From Geothrix sp. (GTDB lineage Bacteria > Acidobacteriota > Holophagae > Holophagales > Holophagaceae): DNA of 50,463 bases. Of this stretch, positions 36,482 through 45,373 are shown one piece after another. How positions within the stretch are numbered: the stretch's first letter is position 1; each line of letters starts with the position of its first letter. The notes under the pieces are model-generated. The model was not told the DNA's origin and did no database searches. It saw nothing but the letters and a program-made list of their open reading frames with translations. The stretch lies in assembly GCA_031292655.1 (NCBI GenBank), contig JARLGO010000404.1:1-50463 (forward strand), given 5' to 3'. The position numbers and the translations under genes were made by a program.

Positions 36482-37510
36482 GTGGACATCCACCATCGCA
36501 TCGCGCTGGATGCCATGGGGGGCGACCACGCTCCCCAGGCCACGCTGCAGGGCGCCCGGGAGGCCCTCGAGGCCTGGCCCGGGCTCTTCCTGTTCCTCGT
36601 CGGGGACGAGGCCGTGCTCCGGCCCGAGCTCGCCCGGCACGGATTCACGCCGGCCCTGACGGCCCGGATCGAGGTGGTCCACGCCCCCCAGACCGTCGTC
36701 ATGGAGGACAAGGCCACCTGCATCCTGAAGGAGAAGAAGGACAGCTCCATCCGGGTGGCCGCCCAGCTCGTGCGCGAGGGGCGGGCCCACGGGATGGTCT
36801 CCATGGGGCACACGGGCGCCGCCATGGTGGCTTCCAGCCTCGTCATCGGAAAGCTCGAGGGGGTGGACCGGCCAGCCCTGGCCAGCGTCCTGCCCAACAT
36901 GAAAGGCTCCCCCACGGTCCTGCTGGACGTGGGGGCCAACGTGGGCTCCCGGGCCGAGCACATCGCCCAGTTCGCGGTGATGGGGTCGGTGTACGCCGAG
37001 GAGGTCCTCGGCGTGGAGCGGCCCCGGGTGGGCATCCTCAGCGTCGGTGAGGAGGACGGCAAGGGCACGGACGTCACCAAGGACGCCTCTGCCATGCTGC
37101 GCGAGCTGGACATCCGCTTCGAAGGCAACGCCGAGGGCCGCGACATCTGGAACGGGAACTTCGATGTCATCGCCTGCGATGGGTTCGTGGGCAATGTGGT
37201 GCTGAAGTCCAGCGAGGCCCTGGCCGAGGGCATCATCGGCGGCCTCCGGGCCAGCTTCATGGAAAGCGCCCTCACGAAGTTCGCGGGCCTGCTGGCCAAG
37301 CCCGCGATGAAGCGGTTCATGAGCAAGCTCGATTACGCGGAATACGGCGGCGCCCCCCTGCTGGGCGTGAAGGGCGTGAGCATCATCGGCCATGGCCGCA
37401 GCGATGCCAAGGCCGTGCGCAACGCCATCCGGGCCGCCCGGAGGGCCGTGGAGCACCGCCTCCACGAACGCATCCAGGAGCGCGTGGCCCTGCTCCTTCC
37501 CCAGGATTGA
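36482..37510 (+). CDS. plsX: Phosphate acyltransferase PlsX
   Basis: IALDAMGGDHAPQATLQGA...MVSMGHTGAAMVAS...LLDVGANVGSRAEHIAQFAVMG. Confidence 0.95.
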   Translation: MDIHHRIALDAMGGDHAPQATLQGAREALEAWPGLFLFLVGDEAVLRPELARHGFTPALTARIEVVHAPQTVVMEDKATCILKEKKDSSIRVAAQLVREGRAHGMVSMGHTGAAMVASSLVIGKLEGVDRPALASVLPNMKGSPTVLLDVGANVGSRAEHIAQFAVMGSVYAEEVLGVERPRVGILSVGEEDGKGTDVTKDASAMLRELDIRFEGNAEGRDIWNGNFDVIACDGFVGNVVLKSSEALAEGIIGGLRASFMESALTKFAGLLAKPAMKRFMSKLDYAEYGGAPLLGVKGVSIIGHGRSDAKAVRNAIRAARRAVEHRLHERIQERVALLLPQD

Positions 37511-37517
37511 CAAGATC

Positions 37518-37643
37518 CACCACGGAGGCACGGAGAGCACGGAGCAAAAGAGAAGAGCCCACGGAGATATTGGTATGGTTCTGATCTGGCTTACTCAGTG
37601 ATCTCCTCCTGTTTTTCTCTGTGAGCTCCGTGTCTCCGTGGTG
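37518..37643. repeat. ~126-bp inverted-repeat element with CACGGAG-core arms
   Basis: Left arm CACCACGGAGGCACGGAG, right arm CTCCGTGTCTCCGTGGTG (17/18 complementary); lies between plsX and fabD. Confidence 0.75.
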
Positions 37644-37665
37644 AGTTTTTTGTTTCGAGGTTTCT

Positions 37666-38604
37666 ATGGGCAAGGTGGCGTGGCTGTTTCCGGGGCAGGG
37701 CTCCCAGGGGGTGGGCATGGGCGTGGCGCTGGCCGAGGCCGAGCCCGCGGCCCGCGCCGTGCTCCAGGAGGCCGATGGGGCCCTGGGGTTCCCCCTGTCG
37801 AAGCTGATGGCGGAGGGGCCCGAGGAGACCCTGCGGCTCACGGAGCACACCCAGCCCGCCATCCTCACCCACAGCCTCATGGCGGTCCGGGCCTGGGGCC
37901 AGCGCCTCCCGAAGCCCGACTTTGCCGCCGGGCACTCCCTGGGTGAGTACAGCGCCCTGGTGGCCCTGGGCGCCCTCCGGTTCGAAGATGCGGTGCGCAC
38001 GGTCCGCGAGCGGGGCCGTGCCATGCAGGAGGCCGTGCCGGTGGGGGTGGGCGCCATGGCCGCCCTGCTGAACATGAGCCTGGCGGACGTGGAGGCCAGC
38101 TGCGCCGAGGCGGCCCGGTCGACGGGCAAGATCGTGGTTCCCGCCAACTTCAACGGGCCCGGCCAGATCGTCATCGCCGGCCATGCGGAAGCCGTGGAGG
38201 CGGCGCTGGAGGCCGCCAAGGCCCGGGGCGGACGCAAGATGATGAAATTGCCCGTGAGCGCGCCCTTCCACTCCCCCCTCATGGAACCCGCCCAGGCCCG
38301 CATGGAGCCCATCCTCCGCGGGTTGGCCTTCCAGGCGCCCATCTGCCCCCTGGTGAACAACGTGGATGCGGCCGCCGTGTCCGACCCCGCCGCCCTGCGG
38401 GAGGGCCTGGTGCGCCAGATTCCGGGCGCCGTGCGGTGGCAGGCGACCCTGGAACTGCTGCTGGACCAGGGGGTCACCACCTTCCTGGAGCTCGGCCCGG
38501 GCAAGGTGCTGGCAGGGCTGGTGAAGCGCCAGGCCAAGGACCGGGGCGTGGACGTCTCGGCCTTCAGCTTGGGCGCCCCCGAAGACCTGGCCCAGCTGGG
38601 CTGA
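37666..38604 (+). CDS. fabD: Malonyl-CoA:ACP transacylase
   Basis: AWLFPGQGSQGVGMG, FAAGHSLGEYSALVALGAL, MQEAVPVGVGAMAALL, VSAPFHSPLM. Confidence 0.95.
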   Translation: MGKVAWLFPGQGSQGVGMGVALAEAEPAARAVLQEADGALGFPLSKLMAEGPEETLRLTEHTQPAILTHSLMAVRAWGQRLPKPDFAAGHSLGEYSALVALGALRFEDAVRTVRERGRAMQEAVPVGVGAMAALLNMSLADVEASCAEAARSTGKIVVPANFNGPGQIVIAGHAEAVEAALEAAKARGGRKMMKLPVSAPFHSPLMEPAQARMEPILRGLAFQAPICPLVNNVDAAAVSDPAALREGLVRQIPGAVRWQATLELLLDQGVTTFLELGPGKVLAGLVKRQAKDRGVDVSAFSLGAPEDLAQLG

Positions 38605-38765
38605 CACCCGGCTGGCAGTCGTTTCCAGGGAAGGTGTGATGAAAAGCAATGGCCTTTGGGTCTAGGGTAATGGGAACGCCACGACTACGTTTTTCGTGTG
38701 TGGGGTGACGGGCCGAGAACAGCTGGTCAGGCCCTCCCCAATCACAACCCTTCCCGGAGGTGCCC

Positions 38766-40556
38766 ATGCGCAAGGATCTTGTCTTCGGAATGGCCGGATC
38801 GGGAGGCGATGGCATCGTTTCTGCCGGCGATTCCCTCCTTCAGGCCGCCGCGGCCGAGGGCTATCACGGCGTGATGACCAAGAGCTTCGGATCGCAGATC
38901 CGCGGCGGCGAGTCTTCCTGCCGGGTGCGCATCAGCACCACGCCCGTCCTCAACCCCGGTGGCAACCTCGATGTGGCCGTGGCCCTGAACTGGGATGACT
39001 TCCTCAAGTTCGGCGCGGAACTCCCGGTGAGCGGCACGACGGTGGTGATCTATGAGGCCGCCACGAACATCCCGGAGGATCAGATCCCCCTGGTAGGGGT
39101 GACGCCCCTGCAGGTGATCGCCGTGCCCATCGCCGCCATGGCCAAGGAGACCGCAGGCACCGAGCGCGCCAAGAACACCGTGGTGCTGGGCCTCATCGCC
39201 GGCTGGTTCGGCATCGGCGCCGTGGCCGTCATGAAGGGCATCCGGAAGAAGCTGGCCAAGAAGGGCGAGGAACTGGTCGAAGCCAACCAGCGCGCCTTCG
39301 ATGCCGGCCGCGCCTTCGCCATGTCCCACCCGCTCAAAGTCAGCATGAACATCGAGGCCTCCGACACCAAGGGCCAGGTGAAGCTCATCACGGACGGCAA
39401 CGACATGAGTGCCGCGGCGGCCATCTTCGCGGGCTGCCAGTTCTTCGGCGGCTACCCCATCACGCCCTCCACCGAAGTCATGCAGTTCTTCACGGACCAG
39501 GTCTGGAAGTACGGCGGCGCCGTGCTGCAGGCCGAGGACGAGATCGCGGGCATCGGGGCCGCCGTGGGCGCCTCCTTCGCCGGCAAGAAGTCCATGACCG
39601 CCACCAGCGGCCCGGGCCTCTCGCTCAAGTCCGAGATGATGGGGCTGGCCACCATCGCCGAGCTGCCCCTCGTGATCATCGACGTGCAGCGGGGCGGTCC
39701 CTCCACGGGCCTGCCCACCAAGACCGAGCAGTCCGACCTCTTCGCCGCGGCCTTCTCGGCCCATGGCGACGTGATCCGCCCGGTGCTGGCCCCCACCTCC
39801 GTGGCCGACACGTTCCGCATCACCATCGAGGCCTTCAACATCGCCGAGTACTACCAGACGCCGGTGATCGTCCTGTCCGACCAGGAAATCGCCTCCCGCA
39901 AAGAGACCCTCGATCCCATCGACACCAGCCAGTTCAAGATCATCGACCGCCTCCGTCCCTCCGGGTCCGAGCTGCAGGGCTACACCCGCTTCAAGCAGAC
40001 CGAGAACCACATCAGCCCCATCAGCCACCCGGGCATGCTGGGCGGCACCTACCTGGCCTCCGGTATCGAGCATGTGGAATCCGGGGCGCCGACCAACAGC
40101 GGCTCCGTCCACCAGCGCATGAACGACAAGCGCACCAAGAAGTTCGACCCCCTGAAGGACCGCAAGGACCTCTTTGAGGTCACCGGCAATCCGGATGCTC
40201 CGCTGGCCATGGTGGCCTGGGGCAGCGTGGCCGGCGTCTGCCGTGAGGCCCTCGCCATGGCCCAGGCCGAGGGGATGAACGTGAAGCTGCTGGTGCCCTA
40301 CCTGCTCTATCCGGTGGCCGAGGGGGTCTACAACGACTTCTTCGCCTCGGTCCAGAAGGGCCTGATCATCGATCAGACCCACCTGGCGCAGACCTTCAAG
40401 CTGCTGCGGATGTACATCGATCTGCCGAAGGGCGTCCAGCCCCTGTCCCGCAGCGGTGCGAATCCCTTCCTGCCCGGCGATATCGTCGCGGCCCTCCACC
40501 ATCTCCTCTCGGAGCTGCAGCGCAGCCACGAGGGCGAACTTCAGCCCCAGGAGTGA
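38766..40556 (+). CDS. korA: 2-oxoacid (2-oxoglutarate):ferredoxin oxidoreductase, fused gamma-alpha subunit
   Basis: GSGGDGIVSAGDSLLQAAA, GYPITPSTEVMQFF, QAEDEIAGIGAAVGASFAGKKSMTATSGPGLSLKSEMMGLA, RGGPSTGLPTKTEQSDL. Confidence 0.9.
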   Translation: MRKDLVFGMAGSGGDGIVSAGDSLLQAAAAEGYHGVMTKSFGSQIRGGESSCRVRISTTPVLNPGGNLDVAVALNWDDFLKFGAELPVSGTTVVIYEAATNIPEDQIPLVGVTPLQVIAVPIAAMAKETAGTERAKNTVVLGLIAGWFGIGAVAVMKGIRKKLAKKGEELVEANQRAFDAGRAFAMSHPLKVSMNIEASDTKGQVKLITDGNDMSAAAAIFAGCQFFGGYPITPSTEVMQFFTDQVWKYGGAVLQAEDEIAGIGAAVGASFAGKKSMTATSGPGLSLKSEMMGLATIAELPLVIIDVQRGGPSTGLPTKTEQSDLFAAAFSAHGDVIRPVLAPTSVADTFRITIEAFNIAEYYQTPVIVLSDQEIASRKETLDPIDTSQFKIIDRLRPSGSELQGYTRFKQTENHISPISHPGMLGGTYLASGIEHVESGAPTNSGSVHQRMNDKRTKKFDPLKDRKDLFEVTGNPDAPLAMVAWGSVAGVCREALAMAQAEGMNVKLLVPYLLYPVAEGVYNDFFASVQKGLIIDQTHLAQTFKLLRMYIDLPKGVQPLSRSGANPFLPGDIVAALHHLLSELQRSHEGELQPQE

Positions 40557-40564
40557 GGTCGACC

Positions 40565-41446
40565 ATGAGCGCAACCGGCACCTGCGAATTCCAGCCCAAG
40601 GACTACAAGAGCGACCTCAAGCCCATCTGGTGTCCCGGATGCGGTGACTATTCCGTGGTCCAGGGCATCTACCGCGCCCTGGCCGCCATCGGCCGGCCGC
40701 CCCATGAGATCGCCTTCGTCTCGGGCATCGGCTGCTCCAGCCGCATCCCCGGCTACACCACCGCCTACGGCTTCAACACGGTCCACGGCCGGGCCCTGCC
40801 CATCGCCCAGGGCATCAAGCTGGCCAATCCGGACCTCCTGGTGCTGGCGGCGGGCGGCGACGGCGACGGCTTCTCCATCGGCGGCGGGCACATCGCCCAC
40901 CTGATCCGCCGCAACATGGACATCACCTATATCGTGATGGACAACCAGATCTACGGCCTCACCAAGGGCCAGCTCTCGCCCACCTCCCAGAAGGGCCGCG
41001 TCACCTGCACGTCGCGCTACGGCAGCCTGGAGAACCCGGTCAATCCCCTGCTCTACGTGCTGGCCTACGGCGCCGGCTTCGTGGCCCAGGCCTCGCCCAC
41101 GGACCTCGTGGGCATGGCGGCCACCATCGAGGAGGCCATCCGCTACCCCGGCTTCGCCTTCGTGAATGTCCAGTCCCCCTGTGTCACCTATGGTGAGGAG
41201 GCCCAGCAGATCAAGGGCCTCAAGGCCATCAGTGAATCGCTGGTCGCCATGGGCCACAACCCGGCCGATCGTCTTGCCGCCATGGATCTCGCCCAGCAGT
41301 ACGGGGAGAAGATGCACCTGGGCGTGTTCTACCGCAACCCCGAGCCGCCGCCGACCTACGGCGACCTGGTCAAGGAGCGGCAGGCCCTGCTGTCCAAGGA
41401 TGCCCTGCCCAAGGAGCGCATCCTGGACCTCTTCATCAAGAAGTAA
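40565..41446 (+). CDS. korB: 2-oxoacid (2-oxoglutarate):ferredoxin oxidoreductase, beta subunit
   Basis: IWCPGCGDYSVVQGIYRAL, VSGIGCSSRIPGYTTAYGFNTVHGRALPIAQGIKLANPDL, GGDGDGFSIGGGH, YGLTKGQLSPTS. Confidence 0.92.
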   Translation: MSATGTCEFQPKDYKSDLKPIWCPGCGDYSVVQGIYRALAAIGRPPHEIAFVSGIGCSSRIPGYTTAYGFNTVHGRALPIAQGIKLANPDLLVLAAGGDGDGFSIGGGHIAHLIRRNMDITYIVMDNQIYGLTKGQLSPTSQKGRVTCTSRYGSLENPVNPLLYVLAYGAGFVAQASPTDLVGMAATIEEAIRYPGFAFVNVQSPCVTYGEEAQQIKGLKAISESLVAMGHNPADRLAAMDLAQQYGEKMHLGVFYRNPEPPPTYGDLVKERQALLSKDALPKERILDLFIKK

Positions 41447-41456
41447 GGGAGGTCCC

Positions 41457-41981
41457 ATGGCCATTCAAGGCATCGATTTCGCCAACCTGTCCCTGAAGGA
41501 CGCCCTCGACCTGGCCATCCTGGTCGAAGACGAGGCCCAGGAGCGCTACGAGGAATTCGCCGCGCAGATGGACCAGCACCGGACGCCGGAAGCGGCCAAA
41601 TTCTTCCGCTACATGGTCGAGAACGAAGCCAAGCACGGCCGGGAGCTGCTGGCCCGCCGGGTGCGGCTGTTCGGGGACGCCCCCCGATCCGTGACCCGGG
41701 CCATGATCTTCGACATCGAGGCGCCGGACTATGATGCCGCCCGCGCCTTCATGACGCCGCGCAAGGCCATGAAGGCCGCCCTGGCTTCCGAGGTGAAGGC
41801 CCACGACTTCTTCGTGTCGGCCCTGCCCGCGCTGAAGGATGCCGAAGTGAAGGCCCTGTTCGAGGAACTGCGGGACGAAGAGGTCGAGCACCAGGACCTG
41901 GTCAAGAAGGAACTGGCCAAGCTTCCCCCCGACAGCGGCCTGTCCGACGAGGACTTCGTGGACGAGCCGGCGGCCCAGTAG
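41457..41981 (+). CDS. Ferritin-like diiron protein (rubrerythrin family without rubredoxin domain)
   Basis: Repeated E...ExxH helices: VEDEAQERYEEFA, VENEAKHGRELL, SEVKAHDFFVSAL, LRDEEVEHQDLV. Confidence 0.8.
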   Translation: MAIQGIDFANLSLKDALDLAILVEDEAQERYEEFAAQMDQHRTPEAAKFFRYMVENEAKHGRELLARRVRLFGDAPRSVTRAMIFDIEAPDYDAARAFMTPRKAMKAALASEVKAHDFFVSALPALKDAEVKALFEELRDEEVEHQDLVKKELAKLPPDSGLSDEDFVDEPAAQ

Positions 41982-41990
41982 GCCCGTCCG

Positions 41991-42644
41991 CTAGTCCGCC
42001 TTCGCACCCCACCAGAGCTCCCGCAGCACCAGGGCGACCAGGGTCGCCAGGGTCGCTGCGAGGAGCGCGGAGGCCGTCCAGGCCGTCCATGGGGCCTCCG
42101 GACGGCCCTGGTGCAGCCACCACCGGATTACATCGAACAACACCGCCCCCAGGCAGGCGCCCCCCAGCATCCGGCGGTGGGCCCAGGCCGTGCGCCGCAG
42201 GTAGCCGAAGCCCGCCACCAGGAAGACGAGGGGGAACAGGGCCAGGTGCAGGGCCCCGTCCCCGATCATGGCGTAGAAGCCATCGGAACCCCCATCCACG
42301 GCGAGGGGGCGGAGGTCCTCGAAGCCGGCGAGCCGGGGGAACTGGCCGCCCGGGCCATGGCAGCGGGCGCAGTTGCCAGCCACGATGGGCGCCACCGACC
42401 GGAAGCCCTCCTGGGTGGCCCCGCCCTGTACCCAGGCCTCGAAGGCCTGGACCTCGGCCGGACTCACATTGGGGGCCATGGCGCCGTCCAGCACGGCCAG
42501 GAGGCGGGGCCGGGCGGCCGGGGCCGGGCCCCGGCGATCCCGGCGGAGGCCGAAGGCCAGGCCCCCGGCGAGGAAGGCCCCCAGGCCCAGGAGGACGAGG
42601 GTGGCAAAGACGCGCTCAGAAAGGGGCTGGTTCCGCAGGCTCAT
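41991..42644 (-). CDS. Membrane protein with a single c-type heme motif
   Basis: VAGNCARCHGPGGQFPRLAGFEDLRPL (CxxCH) between an N-terminal TM and several C-terminal TMs. Confidence 0.75.
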   Translation of the reverse strand: MSLRNQPLSERVFATLVLLGLGAFLAGGLAFGLRRDRRGPAPAARPRLLAVLDGAMAPNVSPAEVQAFEAWVQGGATQEGFRSVAPIVAGNCARCHGPGGQFPRLAGFEDLRPLAVDGGSDGFYAMIGDGALHLALFPLVFLVAGFGYLRRTAWAHRRMLGGACLGAVLFDVIRWWLHQGRPEAPWTAWTASALLAATLATLVALVLRELWWGAKAD

Positions 42645-42663
42645 GGTCCATGGTACCCAGGCT

Positions 42664-44229
42664 TCAATCGATGGCCACCGGGCCCTGGGCCCGGCTCCGC
42701 CGCATGAGGAAGAGCAGGGGGAAGAGGGCGAAGCAGAGCATGCCCATGAACCAGAAGGTGTCCGCGAAGGCCATCATGCTCGACTGCCGGATCACGGTGC
42801 CGTAGGCGACCCCCTGGGCCACATGGGCGGCGTCGGCCGGAGAGAGCCCCCCCCGCAGCACGCCGAGCTGGGCAGCCCGGTCCACGAAGCCCTGATAGGC
42901 GGGGGCTCCCGGGGACAGGCCGCCGATGAGGTTGGCCTGATGGACCTGGGAGCGGCGGGCGAGCATGGTGGTGGCCAGGGCGATGCCCGTGCTGCCGCCG
43001 ATGTTGCGCACGAGGTTCATGAGGCCCGCGGCATAGGCCGTCTTCTCGTGCGGAATGTGCTGGAAGGCCGAGACGTTGATGGGAATGAAGAGGAAGGCGA
43101 AGCCGAGGCTCTGCACCACGCGCGACATCATGGCCGTCTGGAAGTCCACCTGCAGGTTGAAGCCGGACATCTGGATGAGGCCCAGGCCGCAGGTGAAGAA
43201 CCCAATGCCGATGAGCCAGCGGGTATCCACCTTCTTCAGCAGCATGGCCACGATGGGCATCATCACCATCACGGCCAGGCCGCCGGGGCTCAGCACCCAG
43301 CCGCTGAGCAGGGCCGTGTAGCCCAGCATGGTCTGGAGGAAGATGGGCAGGAGCGCCAGGCTGCCGTAGAGCACGAAGCCGAGGACGAAGAGCATCAGGA
43401 TGGAGACGGCGAAGGTGCGGTCCTTCAGCAGCCGCAGGTCCACGATGGGGCGCTCCTTCCGCAGCTCGTGGTAGACCGCGTAGACCAGGGCCACCACGGC
43501 GGCGATGGCGAAGAAGATGATGAAGTTGGAACCGAACCAGTCCTTGCGCTGGCCTTCGTCCAGCACGATCTCCAGGGAGGCCAGCCCCAGGGTGATGACG
43601 CCGATGCCCAGGTAGTCGAAGCGGGCGCCCTCCTTGAGGGAGATGCGGTGGAAGTAGGGCGGGTCCTGCACCAGGGCACTGGTGAGGGCGATGGACAGGA
43701 AGCCCACGGGGATGTTGATGAGGAAGATCCAGTGCCAGCTGAAGTTGTCCGTGATCCAGCCGCCCAGCACGGGGCCGATGATGGGCGCCAGCACCACGCC
43801 CATGCCGTAGACGGCCATGGCCGCGCCGCGCTTCTCGTGGGGGAAGGTCTCCACCAGGATGGCCTGGGAGATGGGCTGGAGGCCGCCGCCGCCGAGGCCC
43901 TGGAGCACCCGGAAGAAGATGAGCCAGCCCAAGGACGGCGCGATGCCGCAGAGCAGCGAGGCCACCGTGAAGATGCCCACGCAGGTGAGGTAGAAGCGCT
44001 TGCGGCCCATGAGGCTGGCGAAGTAGCCGCCCAGGGGCAGCACCACGGCATTGGCCACCAGGTACGAGGTCAGCACCCAGGTGGTCTCCTCCACCGTCGC
44101 CGACAGGTTGCCTGCGATATGGGGCAGGGCCACGTTGGCCACGCTGGTGTCCAGGACCTCCATGAAGGTCGCGATCATCACCGTGAGGGCGATGATCCAG
44201 GGGTTGATGTGCCGATGGGATGAAGTCAC
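42664..44229 (-). CDS. DHA2-family MFS multidrug transporter (EmrB/QacA type)
   Basis: TFMEVLDTSVANVALPHIAGNLSATVEETTWVLTSYLVANAVVLPLGGYFASLMGRKRFY; 14-TM hydropathy. Confidence 0.92.
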   Translation of the reverse strand: MTSSHRHINPWIIALTVMIATFMEVLDTSVANVALPHIAGNLSATVEETTWVLTSYLVANAVVLPLGGYFASLMGRKRFYLTCVGIFTVASLLCGIAPSLGWLIFFRVLQGLGGGGLQPISQAILVETFPHEKRGAAMAVYGMGVVLAPIIGPVLGGWITDNFSWHWIFLINIPVGFLSIALTSALVQDPPYFHRISLKEGARFDYLGIGVITLGLASLEIVLDEGQRKDWFGSNFIIFFAIAAVVALVYAVYHELRKERPIVDLRLLKDRTFAVSILMLFVLGFVLYGSLALLPIFLQTMLGYTALLSGWVLSPGGLAVMVMMPIVAMLLKKVDTRWLIGIGFFTCGLGLIQMSGFNLQVDFQTAMMSRVVQSLGFAFLFIPINVSAFQHIPHEKTAYAAGLMNLVRNIGGSTGIALATTMLARRSQVHQANLIGGLSPGAPAYQGFVDRAAQLGVLRGGLSPADAAHVAQGVAYGTVIRQSSMMAFADTFWFMGMLCFALFPLLFLMRRSRAQGPVAID

Positions 44230-44245
44230 TGGGCGGATCCCGGTC

Positions 44246-45373
44246 TCACTGGACGAGAACCGTGGCTTCGACGTTCATACCGGGCCGGAGGACCACCTTC
44301 TTCGCCTCCTCTTCGTCGATGCGGATCTTCACGGGGATGCGCTGGACGACCTTCACGAAGTTGCCCACGGCGTTCTCGGGGGGCAGCAGGCTCATGCGGG
44401 ATCCCGTGGAGCCGGCGATGGAATCCACGTGGCCCTTCAGCACGACGCCATTCATGTCCACCTTGATCTCCGCCTCCTGGCCGGGTTTCATGCGGGCGAG
44501 CTGGGTCTCCTTGAAGTTGGCCGTGACCCAGCTCTCATGCAGCGGGATCAGCGTGAGGAGCCCCTGGCCCGGCTGGATGGTCTGGCCCGCCTCGACGAGC
44601 TTGCGGGTCACGACGCCGTCCACGGGCGCGAGGATCTTGGTGTAGCCCAGCTGGAGTTCGTAGCCCTCCTGAGTGGCGCGGGCCTGGTCCACCTGGGCCT
44701 GGGCCGAGGCCAGCCGGGCCTCGGCGGCGCCCACGGCCACCTTGCGGATGTCGGCTTCCTGCTGCAGGGAGCTCAGGCGCTGCTTGGCCTCCCGCCATTC
44801 CCCGTCGGCGACCTCGGCCTGGGTCTTGTAGCCATCGAACTGCTGGGCGGAGATCTCCTCCCGCTCGGCCAGGGGCTTCATGCGCTGGAGGTCCGTCAGC
44901 GCCTTGTCCAGGCTCGCCTTCTTGGCGTCGAGCCGGGCCTTGGCGGTGTCCAGATCCGAGCTGCGGGCCTGCTGGAAGGCCACCAGGGCCCTCTCGAGAT
45001 CGGCCCTGGCGCCCTCGACCTGGGCGCGGGCCTGGGCCTGGGCCCCTTTCGCCTGGTCGAGCCGCGCCTGGATGTCGCGGGGGTCCACCAGGATGAGGGG
45101 GTCCCCGGCCTTCACGGCTTGGTTGTCCTCCACCACCACCTTGTCGACGGTGCCGTAGACCCGGCAGGAGACGGGCACGAGGTGGCCGTCCACCTGGGCG
45201 TCGTCGGTGCTCACGCGGTTGCGGGAGTAGAACCACATCCCGGCGGCGATGAGCAGGACGATGGGGGTGCCGATCTTCAGGGCGAGCATGGCCCGCGATC
45301 CGTTGGCTTCGGGCGCCCCGGAGGAGGAGGGGGCCGGCGGGTTGGAAGCGTCTTCAGTCATCGGGGTCTCCAT
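44246..45373 (-). CDS. HlyD/EmrA-family membrane fusion protein
   Basis: RVSTDDAQVDGHLVPVSCRVYGTVDKVVVEDNQAVKAGDPLILVDP...YTKILAPVDGVVTRKLVEAGQTIQPGQ. Confidence 0.93.
   Translation of the reverse strand: METPMTEDASNPPAPSSSGAPEANGSRAMLALKIGTPIVLLIAAGMWFYSRNRVSTDDAQVDGHLVPVSCRVYGTVDKVVVEDNQAVKAGDPLILVDPRDIQARLDQAKGAQAQARAQVEGARADLERALVAFQQARSSDLDTAKARLDAKKASLDKALTDLQRMKPLAEREEISAQQFDGYKTQAEVADGEWREAKQRLSSLQQEADIRKVAVGAAEARLASAQAQVDQARATQEGYELQLGYTKILAPVDGVVTRKLVEAGQTIQPGQGLLTLIPLHESWVTANFKETQLARMKPGQEAEIKVDMNGVVLKGHVDSIAGSTGSRMSLLPPENAVGNFVKVVQRIPVKIRIDEEEAKKVVLRPGMNVEATVLVQ

Noticed and set aside
38605-38765. Possible small RNA or riboswitch upstream of korA
   Set aside because: Only a weak CACGA/TCGTG pairing was seen; no recognisable riboswitch core and no clear terminator.
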